Assembly (NCBI GenBank): GCA_016169945.1
Contig: JADLSH010000358.1
Coordinates: 2,513,001-2,577,000, forward strand
Direction: 5' to 3'
From: Trachythela sp. YZ-2020
Lineage: Eukaryota > Cnidaria > Anthozoa > Malacalcyonacea > Clavulariidae
DNA: 64,000 nucleotides
The notes below the pieces were generated by a model. That model ran no database searches, was not told the DNA's origin, and worked only from the letters and a program-made list of their open reading frames with translations. This document shows, piece by piece, positions 20,096 to 31,136 of this stretch. Position 1 is the stretch's first letter; each line of letters starts with the position of its first letter. A program made the position numbers and the translations under genes.

Positions 20096-20388
20096 CATCA
20101 ATCCGACAACGACGTGTTAAAAGTGAATATAAGCCGTGGCTTACGAACGAAATAAAACAATTGAGTTACCTCAAAAGATTATCTCAAAAGGCAATCCATT
20201 CGACTAGGATCTAAAAATTATGACAGGGCATATAAAAGATACAAAAATAGATTAAACAATCTTATAAAAACTATTAAAGAACAATACTTTAAAGCAAAGT
20301 TGAGTAATGCTAGCAACAGTAAAAAAAGTTGGCAAGCTATTAATGAATTGTTAAACAAAATATCTAATACAACACAGGTGGGGTTTTA
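20096..20388 (+). pseudogene. LINE ORF2 pre-RT linker fragment
   Basis: Plus-strand reading with one frameshift: RRVKSEYKPWLTNEIKQL, then GSKNYDRAYKRYKNRLNNL, IKTIKEQYFKAKLSNASNSK and KSWQAINELLNKISNTT. This is the PWLTNEIK...YKxYRNxL...YF...KKxWxxINELL linker between endonuclease and RT in CR1/L2-like LINEs. It continues into the RT piece at 21,370 once the Helitron-like insert is removed, although about 150 residues of RT are missing, so the LINE copy already carried a deletion. Confidence 0.7.
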
Positions 20389-21369
20389 TCCCCGAGCCGG
20401 CGCGAAGCGCCGTGCGAGGGTACTAATTCTGCTCGGATATTTACACCCGGGTATGTGAAAACATTGGGGAATGAAAAGTTCATCAATAATCGCGGGCGCG
20501 TCGCTATGGCTTACCGGTGGACCTCCCACTGATCTCAAAAGTATGGCGGATTGTCAAGAGTGGATTGAGTGAGTTTTTAGTTTGAAGAAATAAAAGGGCA
20601 ATAAAGACAATAATTTCAAAATGTTAAGAAGAAATAGTTAAATATCACGTGGGACGTCAAGTCACGGCAATAACTAGGCCAACAACAAGGTAATTTGTCT
20701 TATTGTTTATGTCTTTGTCGGTTTAAAAAATGTTGGTTTAATATACACAGCTTTCCATTTTTATAGTGTCAGTGTAGGTGTAAGCTTTCTAGATTCCCGA
20801 TTACCACGAAGAGACCAGAATTACTGTGTATTTAAAAAAATTCATTTTATATTAAATTCAAAGACAAAGTTTATGGCAAAGCGTATCAGACTATCACAGT
20901 ATCAGTTGAAAAGCAGTTTATAAGTTTTATAAACATTTCAAAAGGTTTTAACAAACGTCTAAGATCCAATTCTATAAAAAAGTTACGCTTATAGAATGTA
21001 TAACAACATACCTACATTTTATGTTTCGGAGATTGAAAATTCTGTAGTTAAAAGCATTAATTTTTCAAGTCATTTTTTAGAAAAAAATATAATAAACATA
21101 CCAAAATATGTTTCCGTGTAACCGTGATGACCACAGAGATAGCGACAACTAATTTTGCCACAGCGATATATTGCGCCCAGCGGTCAGCTAAGTAAGTACC
21201 AATACTTCATGTACAAATGCGCATAATTAATCATCTTATTAAAAGACGAGGTACGATGTGATACGATACTGGGATTTTTCTATTTCTGTTTTCTTCAAAT
21301 TATTTTGGATCTAGGCTGTAGTCGTTTTGTTTAAAAATGCGAGGGGTTGCTGCATGCATGTATTTCTAG
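20389..21369 (+). mobile_element. Non-autonomous Helitron-like element, copy 1 (981 bp)
   Basis: Starts TCCCCGAGCC after A and ends TATTTCTAG before T, matching the Helitron rule TC...CTRR inserted between A and T. Near the 5' end it has GAGGGTACTAATTC, GCTCGGATATTTACACCCGG and GTATGTGA, shared with copy 2. Near the 3' end are GCGAGGGGTT and a GCATGCATG hairpin-like palindrome. There is no target duplication. Removing it rejoins a LINE frame to give VLFVDLKKAFDTVDH. It encodes no Rep/helicase. Confidence 0.75.
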
Positions 21370-21545
21370 TTTGTAGACCTTAAAAAAGCATTTGACACCG
21401 TCGACCATGCGATCGCATTATCAAATCTTGACTTATATAGTATTGGAGGGGCTAGCCTTGAATGGTTTAAGTCCTACCTTGGTGATAGAAAGCAAATCTG
21501 TTCACGCGAAGAACATTCCAACTTAACCAACAGCAATTTTAACAG
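21370..21545 (+). pseudogene. LINE reverse transcriptase fragment
   Basis: Plus-strand frame FVDLKKAFDTVDHAIALSNL then DLYSIGGASLEWFKSYLGDR and KQICSREEHSN. DLKKAFDTVDH is RT motif A with its Asp intact. It is the continuation of the relic at 20,096-20,388 and stops at about 21,545. Confidence 0.75.
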
Positions 21546-22200
21546 TGCATATTTAACAGCTTAAAACGTTGTGGATTTAACAAGTTAAATAAAGCTACAA
21601 AGAATACAAATTTAGTTGAAATGTTCAAAAATGCCTAGCAAAAGATGATGCAGCACAGCAAAATTGCGATTCTTATTTTAAGAAAAAAAATACTTGTTTT
21701 GAGTAAGAAACTATTCAAAACAATTAAGCTTTTGCTTGTAAGAATAGCAAGTAGAAAATTCTTGGGTAGAATACTAGTCAAGAATCTATTTCTTAGCAAG
21801 AATTCTTGTCAAGAATTGTTATGAAATTCAAAACAAGTAATTTTTTGCTTGCCAGAATAGAAAGAAAATATTCCGTGGTTAGAATTCTTGTCAAGAATGT
21901 ATTTCTTGGCAAGAATTCTTGTCAAGAATTGTTTTCTTTATAGCAAGAATTCTTGTTAATAATTCTTGCTAGCAAAAATCATGAAGAATAGAATTATGTT
22001 AAGAAAAGTTACTAATTTTAAATAATTACAAAGCCTAAGTAAAATTTTACTTGCCAGAATAGTAAGCACATTTTTACTCAAAAACTACTTAAATAGTACA
22101 TAGGCCTAAGTAACGTTTTCTTATACTAAGTCAGAATTTTTCTTGCTATATTAAGAATTGAATATACAGTAGAATTCGGTATATATAGATTCAATTATTT
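21546..22200. repeat. Degenerate tandem repeats built on CAAGAATTCTTG
   Basis: From about 21,680 to 22,160 palindromic CAAGAATTCTTG recurs (for example around 21,801, 21,911 and 21,945) within longer units of the form TTTCTTGGCAAGAATTCTTG and CTTGCCAGAATAGTAAG. The unit repeats imperfectly, suggesting a decayed satellite. Related but distinct units occur at 25,170-25,455. Confidence 0.6.
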
Positions 22201-22715
22201 TTACATGGCGGCCATGCATGCACTGCTTTTCAAAATCAAATAATTCAATGAACAATCAGGTTTGTTAACTATAAATATAATTAAAGATTCTCGCAACACT
22301 AGGATAAGATAGAAATATACCAGATATATATGTAGAACGTACATGAATGTCTTTAACATTTAATATATCTTGATTGTAGAATTATACTATACATGTACAT
22401 ATAAACATTATCATATATAATCCTCAAAACATATACCATAATCTCTCTAATTTGCTCCCGTGCAGGGCTTATTTCTTAGGCACCTTTTGTGAGGGCTTGT
22501 TGCAGATTATTTGAGAGGAGAGAAACCTCTCTTTCAAACTAAGCACCTCCCCCCATTCACACAAAAACACAAGTTTTGATCAGATTTTTTAGAGAGATTA
22601 CGGTATGAAAATATTGTTCAAGCACGGTACAACATTCAAAACCTTATCAAAACACTTAACATGTAAGGTGGTTTGTATGAATGGGAGTGGGGGTTATAAG
22701 ATAGGGGGCGCTTAA

Positions 22716-23414
22716 GGGGGTCCTCTACCAAATTTTTTTTTTACTGTTAATCTAATGATATGAAACACTTCTTTTAGTATGTTGTTGGGCTAGATACCCT
22801 GACCAAAAAAAGGTATAGTTGGAAGAAGTGGTTGCCATGGTTACCAAGATAAAAGACCCCATATGGTGAAATATGGGGTCTTTTATAAGCATGATAACTA
22901 AAAAAGTATTAATGTTAAAGACATAGAATAACTTTTATTTATTAACTAACGACATTATCTAGGAGATGAAGTAAAATTGTTAGCATATGTGTTATAATAA
23001 ATGTTTTACGCCATGAATACTAAAAATGAACATCACTATCCTCACTTAAGATATTACAATTTCAAAATTATTGAAGATAGGGTAATTATTTTACTATGTC
23101 TCCTAGAGCAGGTTATATAGAGTAAGTCCTGCAAATTTCAGCAAGATAGCTTTAATTCTTCTTAAGATATCCTGCGCGCAATATTGTTAATTACACGTTT
23201 TCGGTAATTTGAGAAAAACAGCTTTAAAGTCAAATATTTAGTTTATTTACAAGATAATCACTTAGGAATGTGCTCTTTTTCTCCGATTTAAAGCAATTTT
23301 CATGAACTAAAAACCCATGGAGGTTATTGAGAAGGCTTTAAAGTATATAATTATTGGTTTTCTAAAATTTCATAAATATTTTGAAAACCGTAAAAAATTT
23401 GGTATAGGACCCCC
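22716..23414. mobile_element. 699-bp MITE with TTAA target duplication
   Basis: TIRs GGGGGTCCTCTACCAAATTT and its inverted partner (AAATTTGGTATAGGACCCCC) lie directly inside TTAA on both sides (22,712-22,715 and 23,415-23,418). TTAA suits piggyBac or Kolobok mobilisation. Inside is a short perfect stem (AAAAGACCCCATAT / ATATGGGGTCTTTT) at about 22,852-22,885. No ORF. Confidence 0.75.
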
Positions 23415-23457
23415 TTAATATATTCCTTCAACTAAGAAAGGGGAGTTTATTAGAGAT

Positions 23458-23474
23458 AGGGGGGGGGGGGGGGT
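23458..23474 (+). repeat. Poly-G run of about 15 bases
   Basis: ATAGGGGGGGGGGGGGGGTTTG. Mononucleotide tract; exact length may be an assembly uncertainty. Confidence 0.7.
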
Positions 23475-23994
23475 TTGAGAGGGGGCTAAGTAATTGAGAG
23501 ATTAGGTCATAAGCATTTCAGGATTAAACTACCTGAAAAATCGAACATTGCTCTTTTAAATTGAGCAAATTTATCTGGAAGTTAGGGTCGTTTGCTTGAA
23601 AAGTCGAAGGATTTTTCAAGTGGTTTGATCCTAAAGCCCTTTAAAATTTAATTTGACCCCTGCAATCAGTTATCGGGTCTTCAGCTTCCTTGCAATTTCC
23701 CTTACATCAAGTGATCAAGATATATTATTCGGAGGTCCATTTCAATCTTAAAATAGATATAGACCATTCGTATCGTGACACAATATTTTAAGTTAGTTGG
23801 CAGCTTCGTTGTCGGCTTCAGTTCTTTGAAGCGAAACCGCTAGTGGCTTCGTGGGAAAAATTGACGTATAATTGGCATAAAAGTTACATAAAAGCACATA
23901 AGAAGAAACTTTACCTTTAAATACATCTTCTAAGCCGAAACAATACCACCCTTGAAGCATTTTTCTACAAAAATATTGAAAAATTCTTTTTCAT
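23475..23994. other. Spacer, no gene recognised
   Basis: AT-rich, no family signatures seen. Confidence 0.3.
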
Positions 23995-24089
23995 TTGCTA
24001 CATTTTATATCAGGTTTCAACATCAAATTTTCTTGAAAAATTCTTTTTCAAGAAAATTTGATGTTGAAACCTGATATAAAATGTAGCAA
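23995..24089. repeat. Perfect 46-bp inverted repeat with 3-nt loop
   Basis: The left arm begins TTGCTACATTTTATATCAGG and ends CTTGAAAAA; the right arm is its exact reverse complement (46 of 46), with TTC between. An 18-mer TTGAAAAATTCTTTTTCA at the centre also occurs immediately left of the structure (about 23,977-23,994), pointing to template switching rather than a transposon. Confidence 0.85.
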
Positions 24090-24282
24090 CAAAAAATTGA
24101 AGAAAAGAGCGGGAAAGCAATTATTCCGGTGTGGTAATTAAACTCCTGTTGATTTCTGAATGCCCATTGGATGGCTTGCTCAATAACTATCGGAGAAACA
24201 CCCCCTCGGCCTCGGCATTTTGAGCTGCTTTGCCAAATTAAACAATAAACATTTGTATATTTCATTATATTTAAAGTTTTAA

Positions 24283-25007
24283 TCCCCGAGCCCCCGAGGG
24301 TACTAATTCCGCTCGAATATTTACACCCGGGTATGTGAGAACATAGCGGATTCATAGCAGAACATCAGCATTTAAACTGCCATTTTGAAAACCTTTTTCA
24401 AAAATTATTTTTAATACTCGGACCAAAACATACGGATACAGTAAATAGAGTCATCGATCAAAACAAGATAAATGAACATTTTCAAGAGGACTTTTAATGG
24501 TTAAATTCAACAAGAGAAGAAACAGTCGAATGGCTGCAAAGGGGACACGATTTTGAAGTTTTGAAGTGTTTTAAACGGGTAAGTGTGTATTTTGCATATT
24601 TTAGTTTGTGGATTTGCAAAGGCGTATGTCACTCTGTGAGGTTATTTGAGTATCGATTAAACCTAAAAGGTATTTTAGCAAGTTTAAATCTGATTTTGAA
24701 GAAACAACGTAATGTCAAAAACTTCATTTTAAAGGTAAATTTAAAAAAATGCACTGTTCAAAAACTCCTGAAGTTCTCTGAAGATTTTTTGACGTTTTTG
24801 TGAAATGTCTAAGACTGAATTTTACAGCAAACCAAAGCTATAAAAGAGTACGAGTATATCACTATCGTACATTTTGTACAAAAAGTAAAAAGTTGCGTGT
24901 TGCTATGGCTACAGTGATTGACTGAATTGTTCATGTTAGAATAAATTTTGGGAAGTATAATTCCTGAGTTCAAATAGGCGAGGGGTTCTGCATGAGTGTA
25001 TTTCTAG
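24283..25007 (+). mobile_element. Non-autonomous Helitron-like element, copy 2 (725 bp)
   Basis: Starts TCCCCGAGCCCCCGAGGGTA after A and ends TGTATTTCTAG before T. Its first about 60 bases (ACTAATTCCGCTCGAATATT, TACACCCGGGTATGTGAGA) and last about 30 (GCGAGGGGTTCTGCATG) match copy 1 while the interiors differ, as expected for Helitron families that share only termini. No coding sequence. Confidence 0.7.
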
Positions 25008-25169
25008 TATATGTAATACTTTGAATTTCGAGCCATCCATACTATCAACCTACAAAGCAAAATATATCCCAACTAAACTTATATTCTTATCATAAAGAAG
25101 TTAATGGACTCCACTGAATGCCAATTGCAAGCTTAAAATTGCAATATTCTTCTTGGTATTTCACCAAGA

Positions 25170-25455
25170 AGAGTTCTACTTTAATTCTTATTTCTAGTAA
25201 TATTTTTCTTGAAACAAAAAACTAGCCAAACAATAATCATCTCCGCAAGTACATTAATTCTTGTTTTAAGAACATTGTTTATCTTACCAAAAATATTCTT
25301 ACTTGATTTCTTATTTCAAGATATTTTTTGCTGGAATCAAGAAACTGGGCAATACAATATTTTTCTCGGTAAGAACATTCATTCTTATTTTAAGAACACT
25401 AATATTCTTGTTAAGATTATTTATACTTGAATTCTTATTTCAAGTAATCTTTTTC
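25170..25455. repeat. Two-plus copies of an about 130-bp tandem unit
   Basis: Units contain ATTCTTATTTCAAGTAAT, TTTTTCTTGAAACAAGAAAC, ACAATATTTTTCTCGGTAAG and TTCTTGTTTTAAGAACA in the same order, starting near 25,180, 25,300 and (partial) 25,425. Confidence 0.6.
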
Positions 25456-25729
25456 TCGAAATAAGAAAACGGTGAAAAATTGGGCCAGCAAGGTCAAAAA
25501 TGATGCCATCGGTTTGAAGCCAAATATTCCAGCGAAATGCACGGCTTTTGCAGAAGTGTGGGGACTAGTTAATTTACGTATAAAATGGCGCATTCGATGG
25601 AAATTTGATACATGCACGCTATATACAAACACGTTGGCCGCAAAATCAACAAGATCTAGCTTTTGTCTTTCGTTTGGTACCAAATGTTGAATGAAAGCTC
25701 ATATTGGAACTTGAGAAAAGCCGTGTTAA

Positions 25730-25870
25730 GGTGGCTCCCTACAGTTAGTACAGTTTGAAATCCGATCTATATAGATCAGACGTCATGATCGCGTCCCACG
25801 CGTGGAATATTCGTGACCCGGCAAAAATGTTTGAAGCAAGCCGCGGAAGTTATTTTCGGAGACTTTTAAT
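25730..25870 (+). mobile_element. Solitary end of the TTAA transposon family
   Basis: A perfect TTAA (25,726-25,729) followed by GGTGGCTCCCTACAGTTAGT matches the end of the element at 9107 with one substitution in the first 17 bases. No partner end was found downstream, so it is a truncated copy; its inner limit is approximate. Confidence 0.6.
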
Positions 25871-26161
25871 ACATCTGCGAAGAAACCACAAATTTTTCAT
25901 TATAATCGTAAACCTTTGAAATTTAAACAGTATGTATGTTTTTAACCAGTTTCTAAGCTTTCTTTTAGTGAGTTTTCTACCTATATAAGTTCCGTATATG
26001 CTTTTATAATTTACAAAATCTTCGACTGGTTGCATTGAATATTACTATTAGATTCTAAATTTATATTTTATACTGTGTTCAAGGACGTCTAGAACTGCCA
26101 AAGTAATATATAGAGCATATTACACGGTGGCGAGAAGATATGAATATTATTTTCAAGTGAT
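25871..26161. other. Spacer, no gene recognised
   Basis: AT-rich. Minus-strand ORF 25,850-26,035 has no family signature. Confidence 0.3.
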
Positions 26162-26215
26162 TAAAACAATATTTTACGAACGAGCGCAGCGACTGAGTAA
26201 AATATTGTTTTTAAC
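26162..26215. mobile_element. Foldback MITE core centred on ACGAGCGCAGCGACTGAG
   Basis: AAAACAATATTTTACGAACG and GAGTAAAATATTGTTTTTAA form inverted arms around CGAGCGCAGCG. This centre, seen also at 48.4 kb, is common in foldback MITEs of marine invertebrates. Outer ends not resolved. Confidence 0.55.
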
Positions 26216-26662
26216 ACGAGAAACTCAAATAAGAACAGTCTTTATTTGACAACCGCGCGAGGAAACGGTCTGATGATAGTTGACTTCCATTTGAGCATTA
26301 CCATCACTCATACTACAGCTGAGATGTCAGCGAGGCCAGAAAAAACCTGCAGTACAGGAAACCTGAACGGGGCCCAAGACATACAGCAGCTCCCCCACGA
26401 AGCTTTTTATCTCACAAATTCATAATTGGAGTGTTGGTAACACGACAAACAGAGCTGACGTTTGTTCTATTATTTTCCATTTTATTTATTTATTTATTTT
26501 TCAATTAATGTAGTTTAATATGTTGGATTCAAATCATAGAGTTTTGAACAACTGGCGACTTAGCGAAAGAACAACAAACACAACGACGCATTTTGTGGCA
26601 TATATTTTGGGCAAGGAAGTGCTCGAACGGTCTAAAGGCTCTAGCGAACCTACGTTTTTACC

Positions 26663-26970
26663 TAGAGGAGACGAAGGTCATCTAGATGTGCAGAGGGTTG
26701 AGCCAGCTCTGGCGTGTTGTTCAGCGAGTTGAGACCTGATTGTCTAGATACCACCATTAGTTATACTGAGACGGTAAGGGCACTCAAGACCTGACAGAGC
26801 ATGCAAAAACTGTAGGTTATTCTACCTCTATAACGGGGAAGACGGCGGGCCCCTGTTCAGGTCAGTCAGCTTGAAATTGAGTCGCATTTTCGACCTGAAT
26901 GACCTGTAAAATGCACTTCACGTGGCGAAGTGTTAATTGTCCCAAAGGACAGCACTTCCCTGCCATTATT
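26663..26970. repeat. Direct repeat unit, copy 1
   Basis: From GAGGAGACGAAGGTCATC through ATGTGCAGAGGGTTGAGCCA, CAAGACCTGACAGAGCATGC and CACTTCACGTGGCGAAGTG to TTCCCTGCCATTA. It matches 27,262-27,675 in order with small indels. Non-coding as far as I can see. Confidence 0.75.
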
Positions 26971-27104
26971 TTTATTTTTCCTTTCTTTTAAACGAGATAA
27001 CTACAAATGAATACGTTACATATATACATATTGATGATCTACGTATTAGTTTCGATGTGCCCATCCTCGACTGTTCCTTGGTTGTGGGGAGGTGGGCGGT
27101 ATTT

Positions 27105-27215
27105 TTTTTTTATAACAGAGGTTTTATACCTTCAGGAGACCGTTTAGAATTTGACCAGCGATGTTGACGCACAGACTGAGGTCTTGCAAATGAATAATGC
27201 ATGCATAAACTGTAG
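27105..27215. repeat. Copy of the DIRS 5' leader region
   Basis: TATAACAGAGGTTTTATACC, then TTTAGAATTTGACCAGCGAT and AATGAATAATGCA recur at 31,393-31,540, where the (ACC)n tract splits the first motif. The repeats flank the DIRS-type element in direct orientation, about 4.3 kb apart. Confidence 0.6.
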
Positions 27216-27261
27216 GCAAAAGTCCTTGGAGAAAAAGGGGGCCATTGTCCACTTGCACGTG

Positions 27262-27675
27262 GAGGAGACGGAGGTCCTCTAGATGTGCAGAGGGTTGAGC
27301 CAGCTCTGGCATGTTGTTCAGACCTGGCGAGTTGAGACCTGATTGTCTAGAGACCACCATTAGTTATACTGAGACAGTAAGGGCACTCAAGACCTGACAG
27401 AGCATGCAAAAACTGTAGGTTATTCTAGAGGAGACGGTTGGCCTCCAGATAACGGGGGAGACGGCGGGCCCCCGTTCAGGTCAGTCAGCTCGTTGAAATC
27501 GAGTCCTAGTTGGACTTGGTGACCAACTATTGGTGCAGGGTACTCAACTATGTATGACTGACCCATCGAGTCACTAGGTCAGGTCATTAGGTCGCATTTT
27601 CGACATGAATGACCTGTAAAACGCACTTCACGTGGCGAAATGTTGCCCCAAAGGACATCACTTCCCTGCCATTAA
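27262..27675. repeat. Direct repeat unit, copy 2
   Basis: Second copy of the 26,663 unit, with an extra segment around 27,515-27,590. The two copies lie about 600 bp apart, so they arose by tandem duplication or belong to a repeat with long direct ends. Confidence 0.75.
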
Positions 27676-28691
27676 TGGCAATCTCCGCCATTGTCATTTC
27701 CGCCACGGGAAGCAGCGCCGATTGGACAGAGCAATCGAAAGAGCAATAACATGATGGTAAATTGCTGGAGAAATGGGTCTGTCTGGGTGAATGCTGTAGG
27801 GGGAAAATGTTTTTTGTTTTATTTTATATTTCTATGGGAGTTTAATTTGTTGTGCTTTTAAGCCGTTTCGTATAAGGTGATATTAGATACGAGAATATAT
27901 TTACTCGTTGTCGAAACGGACTGTGTTTGGAACACAACGCTTGGCAAAATATATAGGAACGTTTAGCTATTGTGATGGTTCAGCTTAATGATTGTTTCGC
28001 CCAAACAAGCCTTTTGACTTAATCCCTTAATGAGTTAAGGTATTGTGTCTTTAGTTTACATTAGCAACAAATGTATCAATATATTTATTTTCTGTTTTCA
28101 GCGCTAGCTGAAGATCTTTCAGCGAATTTATAAAAATATCATCCATTTTGTGATTTGTTTTTTTCGGGGTTTTTTTCTTGTGGTGTTTAACCATGCTCCA
28201 TGGACCTACCTCGTTTTACCTGAACGAGATAACGTCATTGTAGCGCTACGTTGTGGCACTACGCTGTGTTGCTACTGTATTGCGACGTCATTGGTCTTGC
28301 ACACTAATTACTTCTGCCGGGATATGTGGGTTGGAGGGATGCTAAAAATTGCAGAGTCAGCAAGTCTTGCCCAAGCTTGCCCGCGTGACACGTTGAACTC
28401 AGCAAAAATTGTCTGGCCTTGTTCCGTGACGTCATTGTATGAAGGTTGAGAAGTCCCAAAGGAGTAGGACCGAGTTGTATAATGATGAGTTGCGACCCCC
28501 CTTTTTTATGTTAATTACGTAACACGCCACCCTCATATGCTAATGACCACGTGCCACCCCGTAACACCCCGTGCCAGCCCGTGCCACCCCCAAAATAAGG
28601 GTCGAAAACTACCTACACTACTACTTATATATATCATTTATAGAAAAACTAGGGTAATGAATTGGTTTAACGCTTTGTACTTGCGGTCAGT
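27676..28691. other. Region 3' of the DIRS coding sequence, no gene recognised
   Basis: A short cluster of GTGCCACCCC/CGTGCCA motifs occurs at 28,545-28,590. If DIRS non-coding 3' sequence is present it should be here, but I cannot place its end. Confidence 0.35.
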
Positions 28692-29652
28692 TTATATGCA
28701 ACAGAAACTAAAACATTCTTTGGAGTCTGAAGACCAACGTCCCAGTGTTTTAATGAGCCAAGAAGGTAGTCCTGCGGAACCAGCGGCCGTGGCAGCTCCG
28801 ATTCTGAAACTATGAGAGGCATACAGCTTTTCATCTAGACCTTGACCTTGAAGTAGACTACGTAAATGTGATGTTAGTGTTATACGGGTAAGTGGAACAC
28901 CAGACTCCAATTCGAAAAGCGGCCGAGTTGTTTGGACAGACGATGACTGGAGCAGATAGGTTTCATAGCCCGGACAGGGCAAAGGTTATTAAGCGATGAT
29001 CCAATTGTTAAACGACATCCACGGCGAAAAGGGTCGGTTTTAGAGCGTTTAATAACTACATCATAATATTCCGCATGCAAAATGTTCGGGTGGAAAATAA
29101 TGTCAGTTCGTGAAAGGTGGTAATCGGGATCAAATGGGGAATTACACGTAAATTCACTATACCGTAGGAAACCGAAGAAAGCCAAAGTAAAAGCAGCCCA
29201 AAGCATCACATTGTCCAAGGAGTCGTCTGTAAACTGAGGACGTAGTGCGGAATAAAGGCACTCGAGTTCGTTTACGGTAAAAGGCCGCCGATCCCTCACC
29301 TTTTCACCCTTGAGGCGTTTCAGACCTTTAAGACACTTTTCTAACAATTGCATTCTTCCCATATCAAATGGGACTTGAAAATTACGTGAAGGTAAGACAC
29401 GCTAGCTATGTATGTTTTAACCGTTGCATAGCAAACTGATTTTGAAAAATGACCAACAAAGTAAAGTAGAGTAATTTCAGTCGCAGGCAGTAATGGTGAA
29501 CAGGGTGTCACGATACCTTTAGCGAGACAAAATGATATAAACTGTTTAATACCCGCAGCATATGTTTGTTTTGTTGATGTTGCCCAAGAATGTTGGATAA
29601 GTTCATAAATACGGTCCTTCAAATATGAATCATGGATGACGGGATTGCGCAA
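28692..29652 (-). pseudogene. DIRS-type tyrosine recombinase
   Basis: Three minus-strand frames in order: a core-binding domain (SWATSTKQTYAAGIKQFISF, LLYFVGHFSKSV); the catalytic domain start (RRPFTVNELECLYSALRP, FFGFLRYSEFTC with the first Arg, VIKRSKTDPFRRG with the Lys); and the C-terminal part (LFELESGVPLTR, YASHSFRIGAATAAGSAG with His and Arg, IKTLGRWSSDS). Frameshifts fall at about 29,350 and 28,970. The nucleophilic Tyr expected shortly after GRWSSD is not visible in frame. The enzyme would integrate a circular cDNA intermediate, the hallmark of DIRS retroelements. Confidence 0.8.
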
Positions 29653-31053
29653 GCCAGAGAAGAGGTCAATGGCGCTAATTGTTTGAAGCGGTCCATCTGA
29701 AAACGAGAGAGCGAGTCAGCAATGCCATTGTCAAGTCCGCGTACATGCCTGGCCGTAAACGTAAAATTATTTTGCAATGTGCAAAAAACTATCGGTCGTA
29801 CTAGATCCATTATCTTCGGGCTTTTTGACGTCTTCTGGTTGAGGATTTGAACAACGGACTCGCTGTCACAGAAAAACACAATGCGTTTAGCTGTCCACTG
29901 GGAACCCCAGAGACAACAGGCAAGATAAATTGGATAAAGCTCTTGCCATGCTATCGAAATACCAATTTTTTTATTATTATTTTGGTCAGGCAGCCAGCGG
30001 CCTTGGAACCATTGTCCTGCTAAACAACCACCAAAACCCATTGAACCTGATGCATCGGTATATAACTGAAGTGATGGGGATGGCGTCCGATCAGAGTCAA
30101 GAAAGAGACTAATACCGTTCCAGTGTTTTAGAAAAAGCTCCCACATAGCTAAATCCTTATGAAACCCCGAGGTTAATCTTACAAAATAATAAGGCTGTTT
30201 AACACCACATGTTAGGGCAATCATGCGACGGAGGAACGTGCGTCCTGGGGCAATGACCCGACATGCAAACTGAAGAACCCCAATAAGAGATTGAAGCTCC
30301 TTTAACTTACAGGAAGAGCGTCTTTTCAAATTCTCAAGGAGAGTCCTATACTGGGTTAATTTATCTTCGGGCAAGAGAGCCAGCATGCGAATAGAATCTA
30401 GGGTAATGCCAAGGAACTCTAAAGTCTGAGTTGGGGCAAAGGTTTTCCCAGGACCAATAGGGACATTTAATTGAGTGAACAGACACAACAATTTACACAA
30501 CGAAGTCGAACACGAAGAACGAGGAGCAGCTTCGGCTATAAATAAATCGTCCAAAATATGGAGAACGTTTGAAACACCTAATTTGGTTATAAGAATCCAT
30601 CCAGGGGCATCCGAAAGCATATTAAAAATAAAGGGTGCACTACAAAGTCCAACGCGGAGTACGCGGTCAAAAAAGTACAACCCACGCCATTTCATGCCGA
30701 GAAGTTCCCAGTCATCATAATGTACTGGGATATTTCGAAAAGCAGATTGAACATCGGTTTTTGCCATGAAACAATTCGGTCCTAATTTTAGAAGGATTCT
30801 TAAAAGTAGCATCGTCAATTCTGACCAACTGTAACGAGTAATCTTCGGACGAAATGTTAGCATTAACGCTAGTATCAGACGCTTTTGGATAAGATAGGTG
30901 GAAAATTGTTCTCCATTTGGATGAATTCTGGGCAGGATTGCCAAGGTCCAAAGAGGGTGTTGGAGCGGTTTGCGCGGAAAAATTTACAACAGGTGGTGGT
31001 TGAGGTGGCGGTGTTGGGGATACGGTTCCGCGGTCCAAAACATCGCGAAGCAA
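29619..31053 (-). pseudogene. DIRS-type reverse transcriptase and RNase H
   Basis: Minus strand. N-terminal RT (SKWRTIFHLSYPKASDTSVN, SEDYSLQLVRIDDA) is in one frame, then a one-base shift near 30,790 leads into MAKTDVQSAFRNIPVHYDDW (motif A), RVGLCSAPFIFNMLSDA (motif B) and HILDDLFIA (motif C, the DD pair intact). RNase H follows: LYTDASGSMGFGG, WQELYPIYLA, FFCDSESVVQIL and GLDNGIADSLSRF, giving all four acidic residues. Its last residues overlap the recombinase ORF. Apart from the single frameshift it is well preserved. It would copy element RNA into DNA. Confidence 0.85.
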
Positions 31054-31136
31054 CCGTGCTAGGTCAGACGCAACGAGCGGAGAGATTCGGTAGAGAAGAG
31101 CGACATACCCGGAGTCAGATCAGGAGGTGTTGGGTT

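Larger units (their letters stand above)
22440..23510. mobile_element. Outer inverted-repeat element around a TTAA MITE (tentative)
   Basis: TAATCTCTCTAATTTGCTCC at about 22,439 mirrors GGGCTAAGTAATTGAGAGATTA at about 23,483-23,504, and both ends continue into C-rich/G-rich tracts. The inner MITE (22,716-23,414) occupies its middle. Target duplications were not identified. Confidence 0.4.

Noticed and set aside
24023..24355. Minus-strand ORF of 110 codons
   Set aside because: It runs through the perfect hairpin and the end of a Helitron-like element and has no family signature.
28545..28595. GTGCCACCCC cluster as a CRISPR-like or regulatory array
   Set aside because: Spacing is irregular and only a few units exist; best read as simple low-complexity repetition.
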